A stretch of 64,000 nt of DNA from Lathyrus oleraceus. Taxonomy: Eukaryota > Streptophyta > Magnoliopsida > Fabales > Fabaceae. Location of the stretch: positions 366,541,877-366,605,876 of the forward strand of contig NC_066583.1 of assembly GCF_024323335.1 (NCBI RefSeq), written 5' to 3'. The notes below the pieces were generated by a model. The model searched no databases. It worked only from the letters and a program-made list of their open reading frames with translations, and had not been told where the DNA came from. Position numbers and translations under genes: made by a program. Positions 33,570-43,738 of this stretch are shown here, one piece after another; the stretch's first letter is position 1, and each line of letters opens with the position of its first letter.

Positions 33570-34420
33570 CATAATCAGAGCTCCTATCAGGTTATAGCAA
33601 TTTTATATTCAATTAGTATATTTTAATCAAATAAAAACTCTAAAAGTTTTATTGATTTCATTAATATCTAGTTTATATGACTACTTTCCCGCAAATTTGA
33701 CTCGAACAGAAGAATACATCCAATTATACCCACTAATATCATCCATAGAGAATTAAAGGTCGTAACAAAAACCGGACATCGGGTTTTCATTACTATCCAT
33801 AGAAGAAAATAGGAAAGTCCTGAATATAAAATACACTTTAAAAAATAATTTTATAACAATTTGATTATAACTAGAATGAGATAAAACATTAATAATAATG
33901 GAATTGCATTTATATGTAACTTCTAAACTAATAAATATGTTATTTAACTTGTTTTGAATTTATTCAATTAGTATTTCAATTTTTCCGTATAAAGAGGAAA
34001 CACTAGACTCATATGAGCATTTATCGACCATAACATGATACTTCTTCATTCAACAAAAAGGCTAATGTTGCCTCTTGAATTACTCTCATCCAACTTATAC
34101 CTGAAGAGAGAGACAATGCTACCTACCAGAAATGCATGAAGAGTAGATGTTTAAAAAAATATATAATTATATTAGTATAAAATTAAAAAAATAAATAAAT
34201 AAAAAATTTATTTCATTAGTATAATTTACTTGAAGAATGACTAATAGATGTTGCCAATTTGATCCCCATAGCTCCAAGTAAAATAATTGTGTTGTCTCTG
34301 GTATCACTGGGATGCTAAACTTTTTAGAAGACCCAAATAATACTTGCCCTTTAATAAAGATCATCATCATGGCACCTGAAACAGCTAATACCGTACCCAA
34401 GAATTTTTCATGACTTCTTC
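33570..34420 (-). pseudogene. WAT1-related transporter fragments A-B-C-D, copy 1 (most complete)
   Basis: Exon A at 34420-34250 has KFLGTVLAVSGAMMMIFIKG, with a 1 bp deletion after FGSSKK. Exon B is at 34130-34080. Exon C at 33795-33668 has VMKTRCPVFVTTFNS and MILVGIIGCILLFES, a clear match to the MKTRGPVFVTAFNPL segment of WAT1-related proteins. Exon D is truncated at 33600-33570. The family exports or imports small molecules such as amino acids or auxin across membranes. This copy is dead. Confidence 0.72.
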
Positions 34421-34561
34421 TAATTCTTATATTTATACTCAAGAGTCTGTATCCAAGAAAATTTATTTTTTTAATCTTTTTATTTGTGTATAAATACGAT
34501 TTTTCAGTAAATACAAAAAAATTGAATTGATTACTGCATCCTTTTGCATGAAAACTTTTAT

Positions 34562-34801
34562 ATGTGATTGGATTTTAATTAGAGAACATTCAATCATGGA
34601 TGATTGAGTTTTGAATGAATTGATATTATAATTAAAGGATTGAATTAAAGCTTGAAGATATTATTATTTGAAGCTGAAACTGTATGTGATTGGATTTTAA
34701 TTAGAGAAAATTCAATCATGGATGATTGAGTTTTGAATGAATTGATATTATAATTAAAGGGTTGGATTAAAGCTTGAAGATATTATTATTTGAAGCTGAA
34801 A
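34562..34801. repeat. tandem duplication of about 122 bp
   Basis: The stretch tatgtgattggattttaatt through gaagctgaaact occurs twice in a row, from about 34562 and from 34683, with a few differences. It lies in the intron-like sequence upstream of transporter exon A. It is absent from the matching places in unit 1. Confidence 0.8.
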
Positions 34802-34866
34802 CTATAATATTTTAGACGTGTCAAACGTCTAGATTTTTTTAAGCTTTTCCCATTCAAATGACACAC

Positions 34867-34871
34867 ATTAT
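34867..34871. repeat. 5 bp target-site duplication (left), attat
   Basis: attat directly before the element at 34872 and again at 43198-43202. Related unoccupied sites at about 28371 and 29471 read acacattattattac with one copy, confirming that this is a duplication made on insertion. Confidence 0.9.
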
Positions 34872-36285
34872 TGTCGAATCTCGAAAAATACGATTCCTCG
34901 CGATGGTCACGGAAAAAATTACGTTCGAACAGAGTCGCCACCGAACTTTATTTTTCCCAATAAGGGGATAGGAAAATATCGATAAAACCTTTAGGAAATG
35001 GAATAATGGTTGTCGCAACCATATTCGGGTTCGGGAGTGGATTACGCAAGAGGAAGGTATTAGCACCCCTCACGTCCGTTGTACTCAACGGGAACCTTTT
35101 AGTTCAATAGTGTGTTTCGAGTGTTAATTTATGTTTGTTTGTTTATCTTTAGGCTATTAAAAAAAGAAATGGATGAGAACCTCAGAAAGGGAAAGGGGAG
35201 GTTTTTTTATTAGTGTGCTCGCGAAGATACAACAATCTCCTGCCTACGTATCCTTAAATAAGGAAATCAGAGCATTCGTAGTTCAGGGAACTACGGTTGG
35301 TTGGTGTCTTTTAGTGAACAATTGTTTAGATCGCGTTCTAAAGGCTAAACGTTGACTTGTCTACTCTCGGCGGAGGCTTAAGCACTAGTTTGTTGTGCGC
35401 ATTAGAAAAGATTAAACAATGTTCTTTCTGAAAAGAGTTTTGGTCACACAGGGGTGACAAGTTGGGTTAATATGTTGGATGTTTAGTTTGATCGATTTCA
35501 ATCACATGAGGGTGAGGAAAAGATAGATTTGATGTGTTAAGATATTTTGTTGCCTTAATCGATTTAAAACAATTTTTAGATGCATATAAATCAAAATGCA
35601 TATAATGCCCATTTTTTAGATGCACACCAAAAAACACACACTATTTAAATAAATCAAAATGCATATAATGCCCATTTTTTAGATGACTTAATCGATTTAA
35701 AACAATTTTAATCAATTGAATCAAATAAAATTCACAGCTTTTTAAATAATCATGATAAAATTAAAATAATAACATGGAAAATTCTATTTTTTTAATCTGA
35801 ATATTTTGACGAAAGAACAAAATTAAAACGACTAAAAATGAATAAAAGTTGAACGAAAATTTGCTCAAAAAATTAAATCGGATGCATGAAAATGATCAGT
35901 ACAAAATATACTTATTGAAAAAATACAGCGTTTCTTTAAATTTTGAAATAAATTTTCATCGGTTAAAAGGCTCAGGCGGGTTAAAACGCAACTGAAACAG
36001 CTGCTGAAAAATACAACGAGCACACCAGGTTAAACTACGTGAACCGTAGATTAATAATACTGGCGTCTGCAATTTTAATTTTGAGACTTTTTACCCGCTG
36101 ATTTTTGCACGTTCTTGAGAATAGATTCAACCGATTTGTCTGTATCTTCAATAAATTCATCCTGACTGATATTTTAGATATTATTAATGATGAAATGCAT
36201 GTTATGCTGTACAACTGATGCAAATTGAAATATAAATCGAATTTATGAAATTTTTAAAATGCCCGGACAAAATTGGGGTATGACA
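34872..36285 (-). repeat. 3' LTR of the Ogre-like non-autonomous element
   Basis: 1414 bp. The minus strand begins TGTCATACCCCAATTTTG (36285) and ends CGAGATTCGACA (34872). It has the CGGTGGCGACTC motif near its U5 end (34922-34935) and a stem-loop at 35076-35091, shared with the LTRs at 51809 and 60990. Confidence 0.85.
35076..35091 (-). other. conserved LTR stem-loop 1
   Basis: Sense (minus) strand CCGTTG-AGTA-CAACGG: a perfect 6 bp stem with a 4-base loop. Equivalent hairpins with different stems and the same loop lie at 52025-52040 and 61198-61213. Confidence 0.7.
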
Positions 36286-36298
36286 GCTGCCCCTATTT
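36286..36298 (-). promoter_or_regulatory. polypurine tract
   Basis: The minus strand reads aaataggggcagc directly before the LTR start TGTCATACC. The element at 51809-64000 has aaataggggcatc in the same place. Confidence 0.7.
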
Positions 36299-36479
36299 CA
36301 TTATATTGAACTAGAAGGTGAGAATGACAATAGTCTTCATACATTCGTAGTGGAAGGTAATTAAATACAAAAAGACCCAAATTTTGTCCCTATAAGTGCA
36401 AGGAAGAAGTGCAAAAACAAAATGCAGTGAGAAATACAGTAAAAAATTATCAAAAGGTAAAATGAAACAGTCAAGACTC

Positions 36480-38270
36480 TCTGGGAATTGTCAGAACGGT
36501 ATCTTGGACATCATAGTCGAGATATGTTAGTAATGGAGTGAAATCCCTAGCTAAATCTCAAGACTTTTCCAAGATGCTAGAGCAGTATCAAGAAAACCTG
36601 GCATGAGACTCTTCATATTGATGAAGCAACATCTCAACAGTAAAAATGAAATTCTCTATATATAGTCGAAACAACATCTTATATGATAGAATTAAGATGT
36701 TCCAGCAAGGGAAAGATACCTTAATTGAATCTAAGACTCTCCGAGGATATTAGAGCAATATCTCTAAAAAAATCTGAAATGAGACTCTTCATATTGATGA
36801 AGCAACATCTCAAACAGTAAAAATGAGATTCTCTGTATCGGGTCGAAACAGCATCTTATATGATAGAATTAAGATATTCCAGCAAGGGAAAAATATCTTA
36901 ATTGAATCTAAGACTCTCCGAGGATATTAGAGCAGTATCTCTAAAAAGAATCTGAAATGAGACTCTTCATATTGATGAAGCAGCATCTCAAACAGTAAAA
37001 ATAAGATTCTCTGTATCGGGTCGAAGCAGCATCTTATCTGATAGAATTAAGATATTCCAGCAAGGGAAAGATACCTTAATTGAATCTAAGACTCTCCGAG
37101 GATACTTAGAGCAGTATCTCTAAAAAAATCTGAAATGAGACTCTTCATATTGATGAAGCAGCATCTCAAACAGTAAAAATGAGATTCTCTGTATCGGGTT
37201 GAAACAGCATCTTATATGATAGAATTAAGATATTCCAGCAAGGGAAAAATATCTTAATTGAATCTAAGACTCTCCGAGGATATTAGAGCAGTATCTCTAA
37301 AAAGAATCTGAAATGAGACTCTTCATATTGATGAAGCAGCATCTCAAACAGTAAAAATGAGATTCTCTGTATCGGGTCGAAGCAGCATCTTATCTGATAG
37401 AATTAAGATATTCCAGCAAGGGAAAGATACCTTAATTGAATCTAAGACTCTCCGAGGATACTTAGAGCAGTATCTCTAAAAAAATCTGAAATGAGACTCT
37501 TCATATTGATGAAGCAGCATCTCAAACAGTAAAAATGAGATTCTCTGTATCGAGTCGAAGCAGCATCTTATATGACAAAATTAAGATATTCCAATAAGGG
37601 AAAGATACCTTAACTGAATCTAAGACTCTCCGAGGATATTAGAGCAGTATCTCTAAAAGAATCTGAAATGAGACTCTTCATATTGATGAAGCAGCATCTC
37701 AAACAGTAAAAATGAGATTCTCTGTATCGAGTCGAAGCAACATCTTATATGACAAAATTAAGATATTCCAGCAAGGGAAAGATACCTTAATTGAATCTAA
37801 GACTCTCCGAGGATATTAGAGCAGTATCTCTAAAAAAATCTGAAATGAGACTCTTCATATTGATGAAGCAGCATCTCAAACAGTAAAAATGAGATTCTCT
37901 GTATCGAGTCGAAGCAGCATCTTATATGATAGAATTAAGATATTCCAACAAGGGAAAGATACCTTAACTGAATCTAAGACTCTCCGAGGATATTAGAGCA
38001 GTATCTCTAAAAGAATCTGAAATGAGACTCTTCATATTGATGAAGCAGTATCTCAAACAATAAAAATGAGATTCTCTGTATCGAGTCGAAGCAGCATCTT
38101 ATGCGATAGAATTAAGATATTCCAATAAGGGAAAGATACCTTAATTGAATCTAAGACTCTCCGAGGATATTAGAGCAATATCTCTAGAAAACAAATGAGA
38201 TTCTTCAAATTGATGAAGCAGTATCTCAAATAGAGAAATGAGATTCTTCAGATAAATGAAGCAGCATCTC
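36480..38270. repeat. 177 bp tandem repeat array in the 3' UTR
   Basis: The phrase gagactcttcatattgatga recurs at 36605, 36781, 36959, 37137, 37315, 37493, 37670, 37847 and 38024, with a degenerate copy at 38197: spacings of 173-178. About ten units. Units starting at 36781-37493 alternate between two variants (ttatatgat/gggaaaaatatc and ttatctgat/gggaaagatacc), giving a dimer of about 356 bp. Later units share a third variant (cgagtcgaag). Confidence 0.92.
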
Positions 38271-38869
38271 GAATATTCGTCTGTTGGGGGAATTTTTTGA
38301 AAAGACTCATTTTGAGGGAGACATACTGGAAATGCTCTGCAGGGGCAAAAGCTCATAAGAGACTTTTTAGGGTAACCTCTGCTTGGGGAGCGATGATTGT
38401 AAAGAAAAATGTTGGGAATATCATTATTAATCGTAAAGTCGAAAAAATGATTTACTGAGATATAATCCCACGAGCATATGCAGGGTAATAACTTCATTTG
38501 GAATGAGGAATGTCCAAGATATACATGAATGACCTTGGGTCCTGACATTTTATGTTTGATTCTCGTATGACATTCCACTTTAGGTGGGAATACCATGCAT
38601 GGGATGATGCATGAGATGCATGTAAGTATGCAATTGCTGGGGATATTTGGCTGTGTATGATAATGCAAATGATTCTTTTTGATTTTGTATGAGGTTATGC
38701 AGAAGTATGCTGATGATTGATATGACTGTGTTTTTTTTAATTCTCTGTTTGGTAGGAAAACCATGTATGGATGATTCGTGTGATGCATGTGAGAATGCAA
38801 CTAGGTAATTGGACTTTTATAGGGTTTTATTATTGATTGCCAATGAGATTGGACTTTAAATGGGAACTG
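38271..38869 (-). other. 3' UTR of Ogre-like element, no gene
   Basis: Repeated gatgcatg phrases but no ORF with a recognisable product. The 219-codon frame at 38141-38800 runs into the tandem array and is not supported. Confidence 0.5.
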
Positions 38870-39600
38870 CCAGATGAGAACTGATGAAGGAGATTGAACT
38901 GCCAGATGAGGACAACACTTGAAGGACATGTTACCAGACGCGAACTGGTGAAAATAATTGAAATGTCAGACGAGACTGAATTTATTTTTGTTTGTCAGAC
39001 GAGAACTGACTTTTTTAAAGTAGGCTACCAGATGAGAACTGGTGAAAATAATTGACTACCAGACGAGAACTGGTATCGAAATAAGTGACCTACCAGACGA
39101 GAACTGATATTAATAGATAATTTACTAGATGAGAACTGGTATTTGGCAAATGATTTGTCATGCAAGAACTGATTTTTGATATAGTTCGCCAGACGAGAAC
39201 TGGACTTTGGAAATAAATCGCCAGACGAGAACTGGACTTTGGAAATAAATTTCCAGACGGGAACTGGGCGTTGAAATGAATTGCCAGACGAGAACTGGGT
39301 TTTGAAATAAATTTCCAGACGGGCACTGGGCTTTTGAAAAAGGTTGCCAGACGGGAACTGGGCTCTGAAATAAATTGCCAGACGGGAACTGGGTTTTGAA
39401 ATAAATTTCCAGACGGGAACTGGACTTTGAAATAAATTGCCAGACGAGAACTGGACTTTGAAATAAATTTTCCAGACGGGAACTGGACTTTGAAATTAAT
39501 TGCCAGACGGGAACTGGGCTTTTGAAATAAGTTGCCAGACGGGAACTGGACTTTGAAATAAATTGTCAGACGAGAACTGGACTTCGAAATGGCCAAGCGA
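38870..39600. repeat. about 30 bp minisatellite in the 3' UTR
   Basis: Unit of the form cagacgagaactggactttgaaataaattgc. From about 39180 to 39590 there are roughly 13 regular units. From 38870 to 39180 it is degenerate, with wider spacing. The unit is close to 30 bases, so one minus frame stays open (168 codons of SSRLAIYFKVQFPSGNLFQ-like repeats); this is a by-product, not a gene. Confidence 0.9.
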
Positions 39601-41627
39601 TGTTGGGCTTTGGTGTCAGATTTTGGGTTTCAAGGCTTTTTGATGTCAGGTTCATGTTATGGGGAGTTATGCCTGATAAATGATATGATATGCATGGCTT
39701 TATGCTAGAGCAAAGCGACATGACTAATGCATGATGATGATTTATGTAATGATCGGAAGGTTTCCAAAATGCCCCTGCGCGGGTATTGGAAGAGAAGGTT
39801 TTTTTTTGCAGAAAGGCTTTTGTCTGTCAAAAGGTTATTTTATGGGGTGATAGCGTGATTCCCCGACACTCATCTTGAACTCTGCAGTTGATGACGTGTG
39901 AAAAAGCTTTCGCTTGAACAACTTGAAGTCAGGGAGATGACTTGCTCCTGTATGGCTCATCTTGCCCCAATGTGACGGGTCTATGCAAAATGTTTACCTC
40001 GAAAGGATGTTGAAAGCAATTGTACCATAATTTGAAGATGGATTGCCCCAGAATTTTGATCCATGAAAGGATTTATCCTTGGTTAACCGACTCTTGGAGC
40101 GGTTGACTTTTCTGTGCTCTTGAGGTAGCTTGCCCCGGTATGAGCGCGGCGTAACTCACCCTAATTGAACATTGAAGGGGTCTGCCCCTGGCCAACAGAA
40201 CCTCTAGGTGATTTGCCCCTAGTTAATAGAGTCTTGAGATGATTTACTCTGGATCAAATGATTCTTGAAATGACTTGCCCCTGATTAACAGATGTTTGGA
40301 GATTGTTTTAAGACTGGCCAATTCTTGGAGTAATCTTCCCATGATCAACTGATGTTTAAGTGGCATGCCCCAGATTCATAGGTTGTGGGGTAGTCTTGAT
40401 TTGGGTCAGCACTAACGAATGTCCAAGTTCCTCTGATTGTTCCTTATTGTTGGAACTTCCCTGACGTCAAGTACTGTCTTGCAGTTAAAATTGTTTGTTC
40501 AGAAATGGTAATTTTAATGCGATACTTATGTAGGTTTTGAAAAGAATTATTTGAATGATGTGATAATGTGTGACGAGTGAACCATTTTAATCCAAACGCA
40601 ATGATGATTTAACAATGCGAAGGATACAACAAGAAAGTTGTACCAAAGTAAAAGATTAGCAAATTTTTAGGAGTCAGTTTACGCAACCTTGATGTAGTAT
40701 GCTTTCAGAATAAACCCTACTTCAATTAGGTCTTTTAAGGGTTGTAACGTGGCTTGGTTCATGGTTTTTGAAACAAAGGATGTAAGGCTCAAATTTTGTT
40801 TTAACCCACCCATTCTTCACGATGAACTCCAATCCTACGTTCAATTAATTCAACACACACTTACTCTTACGAGATTTCAGCAGTGTAAGATCTCTTGAAT
40901 TGACAAACACTTTATTTTGCTCTTCATGGATATTGGTGACCTTTTGATTTGGATATGGTGGTCACTAAATCTTGTTTTTATTTTGTTGAGGGTTTTCGTG
41001 ACCTCCTTTGATTTTTGTTTTGATCCCTAACTTTTGCATGGACCGTTTTTTGAAGTTTTAGTCCATCGGGATTGCCCCGGTTTTTGCCTAAGTCTCCTTT
41101 TGGGGTATCGACTTAGCGGGCTTTTCTTTGATTCTTTTTTTGAAAATTTGTGACTGCCAAATCAAAGGTCATTCGGAGAACAACCAACATAACTTTTGGA
41201 TTTTGCAAGGTTCCTTTGACACTTTAGGATGTGTGCGAAGAATATCATGTGGTTGATCCTCAGACAAGATATTTCGTCTTGTAATCCGAATGTGTAGTTA
41301 GATTAACTGAACACTACCCTGCCCCAGGTTTAATGTAAGGTTTTTTAGATCCGAAAGAAACTCCTACTTCTAGGCTCGAAGTGGTTGACTAGGGATTAAC
41401 TCCTTATCTCTCCAGTGTTTTGAGAATTTGAAACAATGCCTGTACATCATCAGCAGAATTTTATCCGAAAGCATATAGTCAGCAATTATGGGTAACTTGT
41501 TTTCGTCATCCTCCCTCAAATCTTTGCTAAAACAAAGGTTATGATAAAGAAAAGTGAATGGGAGAAACACTGATGTATTTTTGTTTTTGATATAAGAGAA
41601 GAAAAAAAATGAGCGAATGCGAGATAA
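39601..41627 (-). other. 3' UTR of Ogre-like element with conserved post-pol motif
   Basis: No gene. At 41055-41125 the phrase gtttttgcctaagtctcc...cgacttagcgggc matches, in diverged form, the stretch right after integrase at 60390-60470. So this sequence probably once followed a pol gene that has been deleted. cttgcccc-type phrases recur at 39960-40380. Confidence 0.5.
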
Positions 41628-42005
41628 TTAATTCAAAACATGCATCATTACTTCATCAATATTACCATTAAAAACAACAATGTTTAAACACAAGCAGCTT
41701 TTAACAACAAAGAAACTACAAATACAAAAATAGAAACAAATCAGTCCAATGATTGCCAGTGTTGAGGATGTCTTCCTGTCTGAACAGTAGAGTATAATAG
41801 AGTTATCAACTGGGGTTTGCACAAGCTGAGGTTGGGTAAGACCATTTACTGTAGCTAGCATAACATTCTCAACAACTGCAGTCTGCTGAATGTTGTCTTC
41901 CTTCTTTGCTAAAACTATCGTAGCTTCCACAAGTTGGACTAGCTGGTTTTTCATCGAGTCAACATCTCCTCTTAATGCAATGTGACTTTGCTCCAATGGA
42001 TCCAT
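41628..42005 (-). pseudogene. Ogre-like gag N-terminal remnant
   Basis: 125-codon frame. The first 66 or so residues (MDPLEQSHIALRGDVDSMKN, LVEATIVLAKKEDNIQ, VNGLTQPQLVQTPVDN) look like the coiled N-terminus of Ogre/Tat gag. After VDN the reading turns into unrelated low-complexity sequence, the site of the internal deletion that removed the rest of gag and all of pol. Confidence 0.6.
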
Positions 42006-42967
42006 AATCTTTCAAGAGCTACTTCAAGTCTGATATGAGTATCGGGAAATCAACTACAGGTTATGGACGAAGGACAGATGAGTTTTTTTGTATTTTTTTT
42101 ATGAAAGGTGATATGCAATGCATGACGATTGCAGATGCAATGATATGTGTATGAGTTGTAGTGACATGTTCAGGATCACAGGTTCAAAGTATTTTCAGAT
42201 GGATCAGAATAACGGGTAAATGACAGGTATCTCTGATTAATGGAACCCCATGGGTAGGCTCTACAGTTGGTAGGTTCCCAGAGTCATGGATATTTCTTGA
42301 GGATGTCACTGCCGTGACGAAGACTCATCGGACAATAGTATCCTTAAGAAGATCTCGTCTAGGTGAGGTCTTTGTATTATCCCAACAAGGAAAACTCCAT
42401 GAGGATTCTACTACACGACTCTCGAGTCCAGGGTTCTAACAAGGTTCTCAGAGTCATAGATCGAGGTTGGAAATATTACTGTAAGGTAATAATACGTCCA
42501 AGGGATCTCATCTGATTGAGGCTTTCGTATTAACCCAATAAGTCTGGGACTTTTTAGGTCGATACTACATAACCGCCAGATAGAGTGGGTTAAAAGGTCC
42601 CTAGAGTCATTGATCCAACTTGAAAACACTATCGTCGTGACGAAAACTCGTCGGGCAATAATACCTCAAGAGAATCTCCTCAAGGCGGGGTCTTTGTATC
42701 TCCCCAACAAGGAAGACTCCTTGTGGGCGCCCACTACGCAACCACCAACTTAATCTTATGTTTTTCTCAGACTCGGGTGGAGAGCCTATCTCACAAAGTA
42801 TCACCAACCAGAGGCCCCCAAATAAGACATAGTCAATAAATCACAATATAATAATTATGACAGAATAATAATAGCAGAATAGGAAAATAACAGACAAACA
42901 AACAAGATTAACACACAATACATAAACTGAACTAAATTAGGCTTCACTCTCTTGTGCTTGGAGCTTT
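42006..42967 (-). other. 5' leader with three diverged direct repeats
   Basis: The phrase agagtcat(g/a/t)gat recurs at about 42281, 42449 and 42604. Each is followed by a block with actcatcggacaat or aaaactcgtcgggcaat and cccaacaaggaa(a/g)actcc. Units are about 155-170 bases. No ORF. Confidence 0.6.
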
Positions 42968-42985
42968 TCCCCAGCAGAGTCGCCA
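42968..42985 (-). promoter_or_regulatory. primer binding site
   Basis: The minus strand reads TGGCGACTCTGCTGGGGA, two bases after the U5 end at 42988. It starts with TGG and resembles the PBS of Ogre-type elements, which I recall as matching a tRNA-Arg 3' end. Confidence 0.7.
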
Positions 42986-42987
42986 TC

Positions 42988-43197
42988 TGTCGCATCTCGA
43001 AAAATACGATTCCTCGCGATGGTCACGGAAAAAATTACGTTCGAACAGAGTCGCCACCGAACTTTATTTATCCCAATAAGGTTTTATCGATATTTTCCTA
43101 TCCCCTTATTGGGATAAATAAAGTTCGGTGGCGACTCTGTTCGAACGTAATTTTTTCCGCGACCATCACGAGGAATCGTATTTTTCGAGATGCGACA
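42988..43197. repeat. fold-back replacing the 5' LTR
   Basis: 42988-43080 is the last 93 bp of U5 in normal orientation. 43105-43197 is its inverted partner, and the 24 bp loop 43081-43104 continues the inverted copy to 117 bp of U5. The inverted copy ends exactly at the U5 terminus (cgaca), followed by the target duplication. Confidence 0.9.
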
Positions 43198-43202
43198 ATT
43201 AT
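43198..43202. repeat. 5 bp target-site duplication (right), attat
   Basis: Right partner of 34867-34871. Confidence 0.9.
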
Positions 43203-43384
43203 TATTACTAAATGTGTCTTCCCAATTACACAAGTTTGAGTAATACTATTCTAATCACTACTAATAAAAGGACCAATAAAACTTACATCGGTTGTGTTTA
43301 TCATAAGAAGGAGCAAGGCACTGGAAGATGCTTGGAGAAGTAAGAAATCTAGTGTTTCTCATTTTCAAAATTTTATTTAAGGAT

Positions 43385-43735
43385 TAAGTAATGATAGCTG
43401 AATCATCTTGCTTTTCCTCTAGGTTGTTCAAGCGATGTCCTTCGAGTTATCTCTTTAGTATTGGTATTAGCACGACTCTTGCCCATACCACAACGCCGAG
43501 ACCGAAGCACAAAATAAGAGCTCCTATCAGGATATACCAATTTTACATTCAATTAGTATATTTTAATCAAATAAAAATTCTAAAAGTTTTATTGATTTTA
43601 TTAATATCTAGTTTATATGATTACTTTCCCGCAAATTCGGCTTGACGAGAAGAATACATCAAATTATACCTACTAATATCATACCTAGAGAACTAAAGGT
43701 CGTAACAAAAACGGACATCGGATTTTCATTACTAT
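43385..43735 (-). pseudogene. WAT1-related transporter fragments C and D, copy 6
   Basis: Counterpart of copy 3 in unit 2. Exon C (43735-43640) is frameshifted relative to copy 1. Exon D (43520-43385) keeps the GAL...CFGL-type segment at nucleotide level. The same right-hand junction with the LTR-like segment as in unit 1 shows that it predates the duplication. Confidence 0.6.
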
Positions 43736-43738
43736 CAT

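Larger units (their letters stand above)
34872..43197 (-). mobile_element. Ogre-like non-autonomous LTR element with two U5 ends
   Basis: 8326 bp flanked by attat. Minus strand: a rearranged right end, PBS (42985-42968), a repeat-bearing leader, a short gag remnant, no pol, a long 3' UTR with a roughly 30 bp and a 177 bp tandem array, a polypurine tract and a 1414 bp 3' LTR. At the right end, where the 5' LTR should be, only 93 bp of U5 remain, joined to a 117 bp inverted U5. So both integrated termini read tgtcg outward-in. Confidence 0.85.

Noticed and set aside
38141..38800. 219-codon minus ORF
   Set aside because: Spans the edge of the 177 bp array and UTR; no recognisable domain and no counterpart.
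39090..39596. 168-codon minus ORF with SSRLAIYFKVQFPSGN repeats
   Set aside because: By-product of a 30 bp minisatellite whose unit is a multiple of three; no start context and no family signature.
36480..39600. CRISPR array
   Set aside because: Units are head-to-tail satellite and minisatellite repeats with no conserved-repeat/variable-spacer pattern, in a plant retroelement UTR.
42988..43197. Fold-back as an independent MITE
   Set aside because: Both halves are the U5 end of the element's own LTR, and the target duplication encloses the whole 8.3 kb element, not the hairpin.
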